60,520 bases of DNA from an uncultured Ruminococcus sp. (GTDB lineage: Bacteria > Bacillota > Clostridia > Oscillospirales > Acutalibacteraceae), in the NCBI GenBank assembly GCA_902787145.1, contig CADAEZ010000003.1:1-60520 (forward strand), read 5' to 3'. Positions 34,123 through 43,245 of this stretch are shown here, one piece after another; within the stretch, counting starts at the first letter, position 1, and each line of letters begins with the position of its first letter. A model generated the notes under the pieces. That model ran no database searches and was not told where the DNA came from. It worked only from the letters and a program-made list of their open reading frames with translations. The translations under genes were made by a program, and so were the position numbers.

Positions 34123-35439
34123 TTAAGCGCCTGTTTCAATCAGCGCGAAATTCTCCTTGACCGTCTGATCGTTTACGGCAATCGGAGAGTTTGGTTCAAT
34201 TTTATATGTATAGCTGTACTGGTTGTAGCTTTCGATTGTAGAGTAATCCTGCGAGCTGTTGGCTCCGACGTTGAACACCTTGAGGGTGAGTATAAGTCCG
34301 CCGAGCTGCGTGCCGTTCAGGGCGTATATCTTCATAGTGCGGTTGTCGCCCGAAAGGGTAGCGGCTATATTGCCCGAAAAATTCTTCGGAATAGTAAAGT
34401 TGTATCCGAACTCAAAGTTCGTCAGACACCTTATATCGTCGGCGAGCTTGGCCGTGAGCGGATTCAGGCTGCCCCAGCTTATGATAGGAGCTATGGCCTC
34501 CTCGGTGCTGTCATACTTTACAACAGGTTCACCGATTACGGGAATCTCGATAAATCCGTCGTCGTCAACATCGTCACAGCGGATGTTATAGGTTCGTGTA
34601 GTAGGGTTAGGAGCGGGATTCTTTGGGCTGTAAGGGAAGTTGATTAGCTTTTTCTTCTCAGGCAAATAGTAGATTACCTGGGTGTTGTAAGCGGATTCAA
34701 CAAGTCCGTCAATCGCTACTCCGGTTGTTTTGCCGCCGATAAGTCCGGAGCTTACGTGCTCAAACTTGGTGACGGTATTGTCCATATAACATTTCGAGAG
34801 AGTGTAGAGACGGTTTTTGTCATAGTCGGTTAGTATGGCGAGCGCCTCGGAATCGTTGGAGCCCAGCGTAAACGACAAAAGCTCGCTTGCTCCGTCCTCG
34901 TCGTAGTCGCCCGTGGTAAAGGCGTTGTAGTTTAGCTTAAAGTTTACCTTCTGGCTCTTGTGGTCCGATGGGGAGTAGTCGAAGATGTTGAGCTCGTTTA
35001 TCGAGTTGTTAAAGGTGACAAAGCCCGTGAAAATCTCGGATACTCCGTCGTAATCATAATCAGCGAACTGCACGCAGTCTATGTCAAGATAATCTGTCTC
35101 AAAATCAAGGGACAGCTTCCACTTTTTGCCTTCGTTATACATAACGAGCATATGGGTTTTGGCATTGTCGCCGCCGGTGCGGTAGAAGGCGATGGCCTCG
35201 TCGTTTTTATCGCCGTTAAGGTCCTCGGTGATAATCGCGGAGCGATAGGCGCCGGTCTTGGGATATTTCAGCAGGTAGTTGCCCTTGGCGGTTTGTTCGA
35301 TCAGTTTTTGTATCTCAGCTTCTCTGCCTGTGGTTTTGGGAGGATGGAGAAGCTCGTTGTCGTTATAGCTCAGCGAGCATCCGCCGAGAACTGAGCCTGC
35401 GGCTACAACGGCGGCAAGCAGCAGCGGTTTTAGTTTCAT
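34123..35439 (-). CDS. Lipoprotein with FG-GAP/VCBS-like calcium-loop repeats
   Basis: An exported lipoprotein of 438 residues: signal sequence and lipobox VLGGC at the N-terminus. At least four repeats of the form D-x-(N/D)-x-D-x-x-(D)-E-(A/I/L) follow: EDLNGDKNDEAIAFY, ADYDYDGVSEIFTGF, GDYDEDGASELLSFT and DDVDDDGFIEIPVIG. These are FG-GAP/VCBS-like blades expected to form a beta-propeller that binds calcium. The C-terminal part (KLADDIRCLTNFEFGYNFTIPKNFSG) is of unknown fold. It lies 35 bases upstream of the response regulator gene in the same direction, so a role in sensing for the two-component system is plausible but unproven. AGAGG precedes the ATG. Confidence 0.8.
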   Translation of the reverse strand: MKLKPLLLAAVVAAGSVLGGCSLSYNDNELLHPPKTTGREAEIQKLIEQTAKGNYLLKYPKTGAYRSAIITEDLNGDKNDEAIAFYRTGGDNAKTHMLVMYNEGKKWKLSLDFETDYLDIDCVQFADYDYDGVSEIFTGFVTFNNSINELNIFDYSPSDHKSQKVNFKLNYNAFTTGDYDEDGASELLSFTLGSNDSEALAILTDYDKNRLYTLSKCYMDNTVTKFEHVSSGLIGGKTTGVAIDGLVESAYNTQVIYYLPEKKKLINFPYSPKNPAPNPTTRTYNIRCDDVDDDGFIEIPVIGEPVVKYDSTEEAIAPIISWGSLNPLTAKLADDIRCLTNFEFGYNFTIPKNFSGNIAATLSGDNRTMKIYALNGTQLGGLILTLKVFNVGANSSQDYSTIESYNQYSYTYKIEPNSPIAVNDQTVKENFALIETGA

Positions 35440-35456
35440 TTATATAACCTCTAATA

Positions 35457-36113
35457 TCAGAGTTTTTGAGCTACGCAGTATTTAATCTTTATTCCCTCGT
35501 CGGAGAACATCTTCTCGTGTTCGGTCATCGGAGTTGTGTCGGGGTCAATATCGCTGTTGTGCAAATCGTAGCTTATTTTTGTAATCCTGAAGTTTTCGCT
35601 CTCGAAATATTCCAGACTCTCCGCGAAAAGCTCGTCGTCGTCGGTCTTAAAGTGGATTTCGAGCCCGTCTTTGAGTATTTGTCTGTAGAGCTTTAGCTTT
35701 CTCGGATGAGTGAGCCTGCGTTTTTTGTGCTTTTCACGGGGCCAGGGATTACAGAAGTTGATGTAGATCCTTTGGATTTCGTCGTCCGGGCCGATGATTT
35801 CGTCGATTTGTTCGACGTTGTATCTCGTGAGAGCGATGTTCCCCACTTTTCTGTCGCCGAAAAGACTGACGATATTGCGTCTGCCTACTCCGAGCATATC
35901 GAGTTTGATATCTACGGCTATGAAGTTTATATCCGGGTTGAGCAGCGCCATCTGCGCCGCGAAGGAGCATTTTCCGCATCCGACCTCAAGCATAACCGGA
36001 TTGCCGTTGGCGAAAAATTCCTTCCATCTGTTTTTGTAGTCCTTTGGCTCAGCCACATAAAAAGGACATTTCGACAGCTCAGGCTCCGCCCATTTTTTCT
36101 TTCTGATTCTCAT
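35457..36113 (-). CDS. trmB: tRNA (guanine-N7)-methyltransferase
   Basis: Methylates G46 in the tRNA variable loop using SAM. The 218-residue protein shows the SAM loop LEVGCGKCSFAAQMA, IAVDIKLDMLGVGRRN, and the catalytic/tRNA-binding INFCNPWPREKHKKRRL with HPRKLKLYRQIL, then FKTDDDELFAESL. It is first in a minus-strand unit; the lipoprotein gene starts 17 bases after it. Confidence 0.94.
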   Translation of the reverse strand: MRIRKKKWAEPELSKCPFYVAEPKDYKNRWKEFFANGNPVMLEVGCGKCSFAAQMALLNPDINFIAVDIKLDMLGVGRRNIVSLFGDRKVGNIALTRYNVEQIDEIIGPDDEIQRIYINFCNPWPREKHKKRRLTHPRKLKLYRQILKDGLEIHFKTDDDELFAESLEYFESENFRITKISYDLHNSDIDPDTTPMTEHEKMFSDEGIKIKYCVAQKL

Positions 36114-36154
36114 AAAATTACCTGCGTATACCTATACATACATATTCATCAAAC

Positions 36155-36183
36155 ATTATAACAAATAATAATCAAGATTGCAA
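36155..36183 (-). promoter_or_regulatory. trmB operon promoter
   Basis: On the minus strand TTGCAA (36183-36178), a 17-base spacer and TATAAT (36160-36155). Confidence 0.65.
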
Positions 36184-36269
36184 TTATTATTTTACATTTT
36201 GTTTTATTTTATCTTTATTTGATAAAAATGCTGTAATATATTCTGTAAAAGAATTATATTCGCGTTTAG

Positions 36270-36299
36270 TAAAATAGCTGCCGCGTTTGCGGCAGCTAT
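36270..36299 (-). terminator. Terminator after the nif3-like gene
   Basis: ATAGCTGCCGC, a short loop and GCGGCAGCTAT form an 11-bp stem; on the minus strand it is followed by TTTTA. It ends the long phoH-to-nif3 region. Confidence 0.75.
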
Positions 36300-36300
36300 G

Positions 36301-37056
36301 TCAGCAGTATTCTATTCCGTCGGTGCAGGTTTGGCTTGGGATAAAGTCGGTTTCGGGGAATTCTTTTTGCAGTTTTGCGCAGAGCTGCGCTATTACCGGG
36401 TTTTCTGTCGAAAAATGTCCCGCGTCGATTACGGCAATGCCGAGCCTGTTGGCGTCGAGGATTTCGTGGTGTTTGATTTCGCCGGTCAGCAGCACGTCGG
36501 CTCCTACATCCTTGGCAAGTCCTGCATAGTCGCCGCCGCTTCCGGAGCAGATGGCGACGGATTTTACTTTTTTGTCGGGCATAGTATACCTTACTCCCTT
36601 ACATCCGAGAGCTGTTTTGACGCGGTAGGCGAAATCTCTGTTTGTGATCTCGTCGTCGAGTTCGCCGGTGTAGAGGCATTCGCCCTCGACAAAGGCGGTG
36701 TTATTCCTTACTCCGACGATGTCGGCAAGTACAGTATTTACGCCGAAAATCGGGCTCAGGTCGAGGTTGGTGTGCATACACAGCGCCGCGATATTGTTGC
36801 TTATAAGCTTGTAGACTATATCGTTTTTGTCAACAGCCTTAAGCGGAGAAAAAATTATCGGATGGTGGCTTATTATAAGCTCGCAGTTGTTCTCCGCCGC
36901 CTCGGCGACAACGCTGTCGGTTATGTCAAGCGCGCAGAGAACGCGTGTTACCTCGGTGTTCTCGTTGCCTACCAGGAGTCCGATATTGTCAAAATCCATA
37001 GCTGTCTCTATAGGCGCGAAGCTGTCTATGTAGTCTGTAATGTTTTTTATTTTCAT
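36301..37056 (-). CDS. Nif3-like dinuclear metal-centre protein
   Basis: A widely conserved protein (NIF3/YbgI/YqfO family) that forms toroidal hexamers with a two-metal site; its reaction is not settled, with GTP cyclohydrolase I type 2 as an old annotation. The 251 residues start with the family pattern ITDYIDSFAPIETAMDFDNIGLLVG. They contain LIISHHPIIFSPLKAV (metal His pair), NNIAALCMHTNLD and, near the C-terminus, GDYAGLAKDVGADVLLTGEIKHHEIL and VIDAGHFSTENPV. The start overlaps the trmK stop by four bases. The trmK-nif3 pair is conserved across Firmicutes. Confidence 0.93.
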   Translation of the reverse strand: MKIKNITDYIDSFAPIETAMDFDNIGLLVGNENTEVTRVLCALDITDSVVAEAAENNCELIISHHPIIFSPLKAVDKNDIVYKLISNNIAALCMHTNLDLSPIFGVNTVLADIVGVRNNTAFVEGECLYTGELDDEITNRDFAYRVKTALGCKGVRYTMPDKKVKSVAICSGSGGDYAGLAKDVGADVLLTGEIKHHEILDANRLGIAVIDAGHFSTENPVIAQLCAKLQKEFPETDFIPSQTCTDGIEYC

Positions 37057-37703
37057 TTCAGTTTTTCCTTTAGTTCTTTGATAAGAGGCAGGAGAGAAGA
37101 ATCTCCTTTGCTTTTGTTTTCAAGGTTTTTAATATGGTTTTGTACGAACTTTTTGCAGGTTTCGTCGGATAAATCGAGTTTGCCGAGGTAGAAAAAGCTC
37201 TTGTCTTTTTTTCGTACGTCACCTGTGTATTTCACCTTTAGAATTGTGTAGTATTTTGAGCCTGTCCCGGCGCATACCTGGGTAATTATGTCGAAGCCGT
37301 TGTCGCACAGGTATTTTATAAGCACCTCGGATTTGGTCATCGGCTGGAGTATAAGCGTCAGGTTTTTGGCGAGTTTACTACCGCCGATTATTTCGCGGAT
37401 GATCTCGCCGCCCATTCCGGCGATTACGGCGGTGTCGATGTTGTCGGATCGGGATAATGTTTCGAGCCCCGGTCCGAGGCGGAATTCAATGTTTTCAGTC
37501 TGATACTTTTCAGCGGTCAAGCGTCCGCTGTCCAGGGGCTTTTGGTTAATGTCCGAGGCTACGGCATAGGATATGCGGTTGTTTTTCAGCAGCCATACCG
37601 GCAGATACGCGTGGTCGGTGCCAACGTCAACAAGCCTCGCGCCGTAGGGCACAAGGCTTGCGCAGGTTTTCAGTCTGTTGTCGAGACTAAACAATCTTTC
37701 CAT
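37053..37703 (-). CDS. trmK: tRNA (adenine(22)-N1)-methyltransferase
   Basis: Methylates N1 of A22 in certain tRNAs, as B. subtilis TrmK (YqfN). The 216-residue protein has the SAM motif LVDVGTDHAYLPVWLL, then VASDINQKPLDSGR, the catalytic-region VIAGMGGEIIREIIG, and LILQPMTKSEVLIKYL. The C-terminal coiled helix is rich in Lys. The ATG overlaps the DUF1858 stop (TAATG) and its own stop overlaps nif3. Confidence 0.93.
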   Translation of the reverse strand: MERLFSLDNRLKTCASLVPYGARLVDVGTDHAYLPVWLLKNNRISYAVASDINQKPLDSGRLTAEKYQTENIEFRLGPGLETLSRSDNIDTAVIAGMGGEIIREIIGGSKLAKNLTLILQPMTKSEVLIKYLCDNGFDIITQVCAGTGSKYYTILKVKYTGDVRKKDKSFFYLGKLDLSDETCKKFVQNHIKNLENKSKGDSSLLPLIKELKEKLK

Positions 37704-37900
37704 TACTGAGCGATTACGCTGTTGATTTTGGCGATAAGCTCGTCGGCGTCAACGCCGTGAACCATACACGCGTCGGCAACGCTCTCTCCGCGTGACGCGG
37801 GGCATCCGAGACAGTGCATACCGATAGAGAAGAAAAGTTCGGCAGTCTGAGGATAAGCGTCGAGTACGTCTCCGATGATTGAATCTTTGGTAACAGTCAT
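37703..37900 (-). CDS. DUF1858 protein with a CxxC motif
   Basis: A 65-residue protein of the 'hybrid-cluster-associated disulfide' type. It begins VTKDSIIGDVLDAYPQTAELFFSIGM and holds CLGC near residue 31, then ACMVHGVDADELIAKIN. The two cysteines suggest a redox or iron-sulfur role; the family is common in anaerobes. It opens a three-gene unit with trmK and nif3. GGAGG stands before the ATG. Confidence 0.88.
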   Translation of the reverse strand: MTVTKDSIIGDVLDAYPQTAELFFSIGMHCLGCPASRGESVADACMVHGVDADELIAKINSVIAQ

Positions 37901-37976
37901 TTTTTATTCCTCCGTTTCATTTTCTACATTCTAGCATATATTTTTTGGTTTAGCAATATACAAAATCGGGATATTG

Positions 37977-40337
37977 TTATTTCAGTGTGACAATTGTGAC
38001 TCCGCTTTCTCCCTCTCCGAATGTGCCGAGCCGGAAGCTTTTCACGTATTTTGAGGTTCGAAGGTGCTGTTGAATCTCCTTGCGAAGCACTCCGGTACCT
38101 TTGCCGTGGATTATCGTAATTGTCTCAACGTTCGAGAGAATAGCGTTGTCGATCGCGCCGTCAACCGCCATAATCGCCTCTATCGCAGTATGGCCGCGCA
38201 CGTCAATTTCTGTCTGGGGACGAATGTTGACGTTGGACGGCATATTTCTGCGGCGGCTCGCGTAGCCGGTCTGAGTTTTCTTTTGTTCGGATTTTTTGAG
38301 GCGCAGGTTGTCAAGGGCTACCCTTGTCTTGATGATACCGGCCTGTACCAGAACCATATTGTCTTTGTCGGGAAGCTCGAGCACAACGGCATCCTTGTCA
38401 ATATCGTAAATCAGCACATTGTCGCCGACCTTAAGAGGTCTGGGCAGCTTATAGTCTGAGGCTTCCTTGCTTTGTACGGGGTTGGAGCTGTCCTCGATTT
38501 CGTTTATGGAACGGCGCAGCTTTGCCCTTGTCTCTGCTGTATCCTTTTTGGCCTTCTTGGCCTTGTCCATCTCGTCCATAAGGGCGTATGCCTGCGCTTT
38601 TGTGCGGGATACAATGCGTTCGGCTTCCTCGCGGGCGCGGTCGATTTCGTCTTGCGCCTGACGTTTGGCTTTTTCAAGCTCATTTTCAGCCTTTTGTTTT
38701 TCAGTGTTGGCTTTCTGGGTCAGGCGACGCGCGTTTTCGAGCTGCTTTTCGAGGCTTTGACGGCGGCTTTCGAGATTTTGTACAACGTCCTCAAACTGTC
38801 TGCTGTCGGAGCTTACCAGCTCCTTGGCGCGGTTAACGACGTTGATATCCATACCGAGCCTCTGACTGATCGCAAAGGCGTTACTTTTGCCGGGAACGCC
38901 GATTAACAGCCTGTAGGTCGGACGCAGGGTTTTTATATCAAACTCACAGCTTCCGTTTTCGATTCCGGCCGTCCTCAGGGCGAATTCCTTCAACTCCGCG
39001 TAGTGGGTTGTGCTGGCGATTTTGGCGCCTTTTTCTCTCAGCTTTTCGAGAATCGCAATCGCCAGAGCCGCGCCCTCAACCGGATCGGTGCCGGCTCCGA
39101 GCTCGTCTATGAGTGCGAGAGAGGCGGAGTTTGCCTTTTTCAGTATTCCTATTATATTTGTCATATGAGCTGAAAAGGTCGAGAGGCTCTGTTCTATGCT
39201 CTGTTCGTCGCCGATATCGACCAGTACCCGTCTGAATACGCTCAGCTCGCTGTTATCGGCGGCGGGAATCATCATTCCGCACATCGCCATAAGCGTCAGC
39301 AGTCCAATCGTTTTCAGCGTAACGGTTTTACCGCCTGTATTCGGGCCTGTAATAACGAGGGTGTCAAATTCCTTGCCGAGGCTTACGTCGACAGGCACAA
39401 CCTTGTCCCGGTTGATCAGTGGATGACGAGCCTGCCTGAGGTCAATCTCGCCCTTGTCGTTGAGCAGCGGAACAGTCGCCTTCATATCGTAGGCAACATC
39501 CGCCTTGGCAAAGATCAGGTCGAGCTCGGCGAGATTTTGGTAGCTGCCGATAATCTGATCGGCATATGAGCCTGCCAGAGCCGATAACTCAAAAAGAATC
39601 CGCTCGATTTCGGCGTCCTCCTTGGATATAAGAACGCGAATGTCGTTGTTTGCCTGCACAACGCCCATCGGCTCGATAAACAGCGTCTGGCCGCTTGCGC
39701 TTGTATCGTGTACAAGACCGGGAATATTGCCCCTGCATTCCGCTTTAACGGGTACGACGTAACGTCCGTCACGCTGGGTAACTATGGTGTCCTGCAGGTA
39801 CTTCTGGTATGTACTGCTGTGGATTATTTTGTCCAGCACCTCGCGCGCTTTTGAGGTAGCGGTGCGGATTTTTCGTCTGATATCTGCGAGCGCGGTCGAG
39901 GCCGAGTCGGCGATTTCCTCGTCGCTTATGATCGCGTTTTTGATTTTATCCTCAAGGAACTTGTTCGCGACAAGCCCCTGAAAGAGTATATCGAGCGAGG
40001 TTTTCTGACCCTCACAGTTTGAGTGCCATTGCTTTACGCCTCTGATTATCCTGAGTGTTTCCGAGATTCTCAGCAGCTCGCGGGGTGTAAGCAGTCCGCC
40101 GGCGTCTCCGCGTCTGAGTTCATTTGCCACGTTGCGCAGATGTCCGAACGAAGGCGCGCCGAATTTACCTGTGAGCACATAGGCGTCGTCCGTCATTTGC
40201 AGATTCTTTTTCGCTCTTTCGAGGTTGAACTCCGGCGTTGTATTAAGGGCGAGCTCGCGGCTTTCCTCGCAGGAGGTTTTATCTGCTATTTTGTTGAGTA
40301 TTTTATCAAGCTCCAAAGCTTTGTAATGTCTGTCCAT
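37977..40337 (-). CDS. mutS2: MutS2 ATPase/endonuclease with Smr domain
   Basis: A MutS homologue that lacks the mismatch-recognition domain and acts against recombination, and in Bacillus on collided ribosomes. The 786 residues show the core and clamp helices, Walker A VITGPNTGGKTVTLKTIGLL near residue 333, ALIDELGAGTDPVEGAALA (Walker B), STTHYAELK, and a long coiled coil at about 515-625 (charged Lys/Glu/Arg repeats). The C-terminal Smr nuclease domain has EIDVRGHTAIEAIM and IIHGKGTGVLRKEIQQHL. It follows recO by 11 bases. Confidence 0.96.
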   Translation of the reverse strand: MDRHYKALELDKILNKIADKTSCEESRELALNTTPEFNLERAKKNLQMTDDAYVLTGKFGAPSFGHLRNVANELRRGDAGGLLTPRELLRISETLRIIRGVKQWHSNCEGQKTSLDILFQGLVANKFLEDKIKNAIISDEEIADSASTALADIRRKIRTATSKAREVLDKIIHSSTYQKYLQDTIVTQRDGRYVVPVKAECRGNIPGLVHDTSASGQTLFIEPMGVVQANNDIRVLISKEDAEIERILFELSALAGSYADQIIGSYQNLAELDLIFAKADVAYDMKATVPLLNDKGEIDLRQARHPLINRDKVVPVDVSLGKEFDTLVITGPNTGGKTVTLKTIGLLTLMAMCGMMIPAADNSELSVFRRVLVDIGDEQSIEQSLSTFSAHMTNIIGILKKANSASLALIDELGAGTDPVEGAALAIAILEKLREKGAKIASTTHYAELKEFALRTAGIENGSCEFDIKTLRPTYRLLIGVPGKSNAFAISQRLGMDINVVNRAKELVSSDSRQFEDVVQNLESRRQSLEKQLENARRLTQKANTEKQKAENELEKAKRQAQDEIDRAREEAERIVSRTKAQAYALMDEMDKAKKAKKDTAETRAKLRRSINEIEDSSNPVQSKEASDYKLPRPLKVGDNVLIYDIDKDAVVLELPDKDNMVLVQAGIIKTRVALDNLRLKKSEQKKTQTGYASRRRNMPSNVNIRPQTEIDVRGHTAIEAIMAVDGAIDNAILSNVETITIIHGKGTGVLRKEIQQHLRTSKYVKSFRLGTFGEGESGVTIVTLK

Positions 40338-40348
40338 ATTGTCCTCGG

Positions 40349-41098
40349 TTATTCAAGTGTTTTTAAAAAATCAAGCGTCTTAAAGTTTCTCTCCAGGATG
40401 AATTTGATGTACTCCTCGGAGCAGAAGTTGAGCGTCCTGAGGTCGTTTTCGGGTATTGTAAAGGAAAAAAGTCTCTCCGGCTCAACATAGCAGCAGTGGC
40501 GAAGCGCCGTAAGCGTACTTTTGTTCAGTGTTATCCGATGTTCGCCGGCTTCAAGCTTTTCGTAACATTCGCGGCATATAAGTTGACCGCTTTTCGGCAG
40601 AAAGAACATCGCGTCGTCCTCGTACTTTCCGCATTCTTTGCACATCATAATGTCGGGCATATACCCTGCGAGGCACATCAGCCTAAGTTCGACACAGGGC
40701 TTTATCAGCATCGGCGGACGTTTGTTTTCGGATAAAAGATACAGTCCGTTTAATATGAGCTTCAGCTGGTCTGAGGCGTCCTGTTCTTTGGGACAAATTG
40801 CCTGCGCGAGTTCGCAGAAATACTGGGCAAGGTACATTTTCTCGATGCTTTCCCTAAGTCCGGAGAAAATCCTCAGCGACTTCGCGTCGCCTATTATGTA
40901 GCTGTCCCTGCTTTTGTGCAGAGTCAGCCTGGAGTAGGAGAGTAGGGTGGTTGAGGCTCGCTTCGGACTTTTTATATCCTTCGCGCCGTGGGCAAAGCCT
41001 TTTACAACTCCGCGGCTTTCCGTAAGCGCGGTCACGAGCTTGTCCTTCTCACCGATATTCTGTTCTCGTATTATCAGTCCGTTGGTTATATATTTCAT
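40349..41098 (-). CDS. recO: DNA repair protein RecO
   Basis: Loads RecA on SSB-coated DNA in the RecFOR pathway. The 249 residues have the N-terminal OB fold (TNGLIIREQNIGEKDKLVTALTESRGVVKGFAHGAK), a helical domain and a zinc finger CKECGKYEDDAMFFLPKSG with CREC. It starts inside the 3' end of the yqzL-like gene, with a 50-base overlap in another frame. Confidence 0.93.
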   Translation of the reverse strand: MKYITNGLIIREQNIGEKDKLVTALTESRGVVKGFAHGAKDIKSPKRASTTLLSYSRLTLHKSRDSYIIGDAKSLRIFSGLRESIEKMYLAQYFCELAQAICPKEQDASDQLKLILNGLYLLSENKRPPMLIKPCVELRLMCLAGYMPDIMMCKECGKYEDDAMFFLPKSGQLICRECYEKLEAGEHRITLNKSTLTALRHCCYVEPERLFSFTIPENDLRTLNFCSEEYIKFILERNFKTLDFLKTLE

Positions 41099-41219
41099 CA
41101 GTTTTCTTCTTTTCGGGAACAGGGTTGTCTGTTAAGTCGTTGTGGATGGATTTGTACATCAGGTAGTCGTAGATTCTTCCGCTGTACCAAAACGCGTTCC
41201 ACGCGTCAATTTCGTTCAT
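41049..41219 (-). CDS. yqzL: YqzL-like small protein between era and recO
   Basis: A 56-residue frame from ATG at 41219 to TGA at 41049: MNEIDAWNAFWYSGRIYDYL, then MYKSIHNDLTDNPVPEKKKT and a basic tail. The position between era and recO, the size, and the pattern W..F...G.I..YL.YK match YqzL of B. subtilis. Its last 50 bases overlap the start of recO in a different frame, so recO translation may be coupled to it. GTGATATT lies before the ATG. Function is unknown. Confidence 0.75.
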   Translation of the reverse strand: MNEIDAWNAFWYSGRIYDYLMYKSIHNDLTDNPVPEKKKTDEIYNQRTDNTRTEYR

Positions 41220-41272
41220 AATATCACCAAAGCTAGTGTTTGATGATATCGGCTTAAAAATTTATGGAAAAA

Positions 41273-42181
41273 TCAAGAAAAATCCTTTTCGTCATAGCCA
41301 AAGTTGCGCATCTGGTGTATGCTGTTGCGCCAGTCCTCCCTAACCTTTATCCAGGTTTGCAGAAAAACCTTGCAGTCAAAGAATTTCTCCATATCCTGGC
41401 GTGAATAGGTCGAGATTTTCTTTAGCATACTTCCGTTTTTGCCGATGAGGATTCGCTTGTGGGTTTCTCTTTCGCAGTATATCGTCGCGTCGATGTCGAG
41501 TATGTCCCTGCCCTCGCGCATACGCATTTTTTCTATTACAACCGCGATTCCGTGGGGGATTTCCTTGTCGCAAAGCCGCAGGATTTTTTCTCTTATCATC
41601 TCGGCGGCGAGGACTCTTTCGGGCTGGTCGGTCAGGGTATCGTCCTCAAAGAAGTGACCTCCCTCCACAGCCTGATTCATAAGCTCATCTTTCAGCTCCG
41701 CGAGCCCCGATCCGTCCTGTGCCGATACGGGCACAACGGCTGTGAAGTCGCACAGCTTGCTGTAGGACAAAATCTGCTTCATCAAATCGGTTTTTTCTTT
41801 GACCGTGTCTATCTTGTTAATGGCCAGAATCACCGGCATATCCGATGACTTGAACTTTTCTATCAGGCTGAGTTCGGTATCTCCGGGCTCACGTCCGGCC
41901 TCGACAACCAGCATACAGCAGTCAACTCCGTTGACGCTTTCGCTTACTGAGCGAACCATATACTTTCCAAGTGAGTTTTTGGGCTTGTGCATACCGGGAG
42001 TGTCGACAAATACAAGCTGTGTTTCGCCCTCGGTGAGTACGCCTGTGATACGGGTTCTGGTAGTTTGCGGTTTGCTTGATACAATCGCTACCTTTGTGCC
42101 GAGCAGTCGGTTAAGAAGTGAGCTTTTGCCGACGTTCGGCCTGCCTACTATCGCTATAAAAGCTGATTTTTTGTTGTCCAT
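41273..42181 (-). CDS. era: GTPase Era
   Basis: A ribosome-assembly GTPase that binds the 3' end of 16S rRNA. The 302 residues have G1 GRPNVGKSSLLNRLLG, switch region TTRTRITGV, G3 DTPGMHKPKNSLG, G4 NKIDTV, and the C-terminal KH domain (AEMIREKILRLCDKEIPHGIAV ... RILIGKNGSMLKKISTYSR). GAAAGGG precedes the ATG. Gene order with yqzL and recO is classic. Confidence 0.97.
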   Translation of the reverse strand: MDNKKSAFIAIVGRPNVGKSSLLNRLLGTKVAIVSSKPQTTRTRITGVLTEGETQLVFVDTPGMHKPKNSLGKYMVRSVSESVNGVDCCMLVVEAGREPGDTELSLIEKFKSSDMPVILAINKIDTVKEKTDLMKQILSYSKLCDFTAVVPVSAQDGSGLAELKDELMNQAVEGGHFFEDDTLTDQPERVLAAEMIREKILRLCDKEIPHGIAVVIEKMRMREGRDILDIDATIYCERETHKRILIGKNGSMLKKISTYSRQDMEKFFDCKVFLQTWIKVREDWRNSIHQMRNFGYDEKDFS

Positions 42182-42193
42182 AAAATCCCTTTC

Positions 42194-43240
42194 TCAGTTC
42201 TGTCTGAATATGTTTATCCCCGCGCTTCTTATTACCTTTCCGAAGGTGTTAAGAATTACGCTTCGTTTTCTTTTGTTTTGCCTGAAAAACGACTGTACAA
42301 TAACAGCGGGGTTTTTCAACACTTCGTCAAAATCCGCTTTCTCGGTGTCGCTAAACACCTTAAACAGCGCGTTTATAAAGTCTTTTCGCTGCTTTTGATT
42401 TAGGCTGTCTACAAAATCGTTTAACGCCCGCTCGATGTAGCGGCTTGTTCCCGAACGCCTCGCAGCGTAGACGAAATCGTCGTTTTTAATTTCCCAGTTT
42501 GTTATGTCGTGCTGTATAAAACTCGCGCCTCTGGATTTAACTATCGAGTAGTTTTCTCCCTGGTTCAGCATAATTCCGAAAACAGATGACTGCGGAACAA
42601 AAACCTTGACTTTTTCCGAAACAATCTCCTTGTTCAGCGACGGTCCGTCAAAATTGTAAACCGACTTTATCCTGCTTTTAAACTGCCTATGGATGTGCTC
42701 ATATACATATAGCGCGAGGTTTCCTCCCTTGGAGTGGCCTCCGATTATAAAATCGCCGTTAAGCAGTCCCGCGGCTTTTTCAAAATAACTCAGCGCTTGC
42801 TTTTGGGACGGCAGCACAGATCGGCTGTATAGGGTGAAATCCTCCTCCCATCCCGCGAAGGAGTGGTCTGTGCCCCGAAACGCGATGAACCGCAGATTCT
42901 TTCTAATTTCAAATACAACCGCCGAGAACTGCTTTGCGTTATCCTTGTCTATCTCGTTTATATAGCCTGAGATTCTTATATCCTTAAACCTTCTGCTTTT
43001 GGCTAAGGCAACCAGCAGCTTGGGGTCGTTTTTCCATATAACCGAGGAAAAATCGGCGTTTTTAAAGAATATCGAGGAGGCTATGTCTGTTGTCACCGCG
43101 CTTCTCAGCGACGGCTTCACTATTCCGTCAAAGGGAATATACGACAATTGGGCAAGAATCAGCGCGTCGATGCTGTTGAATTCTTTTTCGTAGAATCGGC
43201 TGCCTCCGTAGTTTTCAATATAATTAAAGATATTATCCAT
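42194..43240 (-). CDS. DUF2974/Mbeg1-like serine hydrolase
   Basis: An alpha/beta-hydrolase-like protein of 348 residues (from ATG at 43240). It begins MDNIFNYIENYG and ALILAQLSYIPFDG, has the oxyanion-type strand LRFIAFRGTDHSFAGWEEDF, and the nucleophile elbow IIGGHSKGGNLALYVYEHI with Ser in GHSKGG. Then come YNFDGPSL and a C-terminal helix-rich tail. The pattern fits DUF2974 (Mbeg1-like) lipase-like proteins. No signal peptide is seen. It lies between dgkA and era, where cdd sits in Bacillus. No good ribosome-binding site precedes the ATG, which comes just 12 bases after the dgkA terminator stem, so the start is uncertain. Confidence 0.8.
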   Translation of the reverse strand: MDNIFNYIENYGGSRFYEKEFNSIDALILAQLSYIPFDGIVKPSLRSAVTTDIASSIFFKNADFSSVIWKNDPKLLVALAKSRRFKDIRISGYINEIDKDNAKQFSAVVFEIRKNLRFIAFRGTDHSFAGWEEDFTLYSRSVLPSQKQALSYFEKAAGLLNGDFIIGGHSKGGNLALYVYEHIHRQFKSRIKSVYNFDGPSLNKEIVSEKVKVFVPQSSVFGIMLNQGENYSIVKSRGASFIQHDITNWEIKNDDFVYAARRSGTSRYIERALNDFVDSLNQKQRKDFINALFKVFSDTEKADFDEVLKNPAVIVQSFFRQNKRKRSVILNTFGKVIRSAGINIFRQN

Positions 43241-43245
43241 TATAT

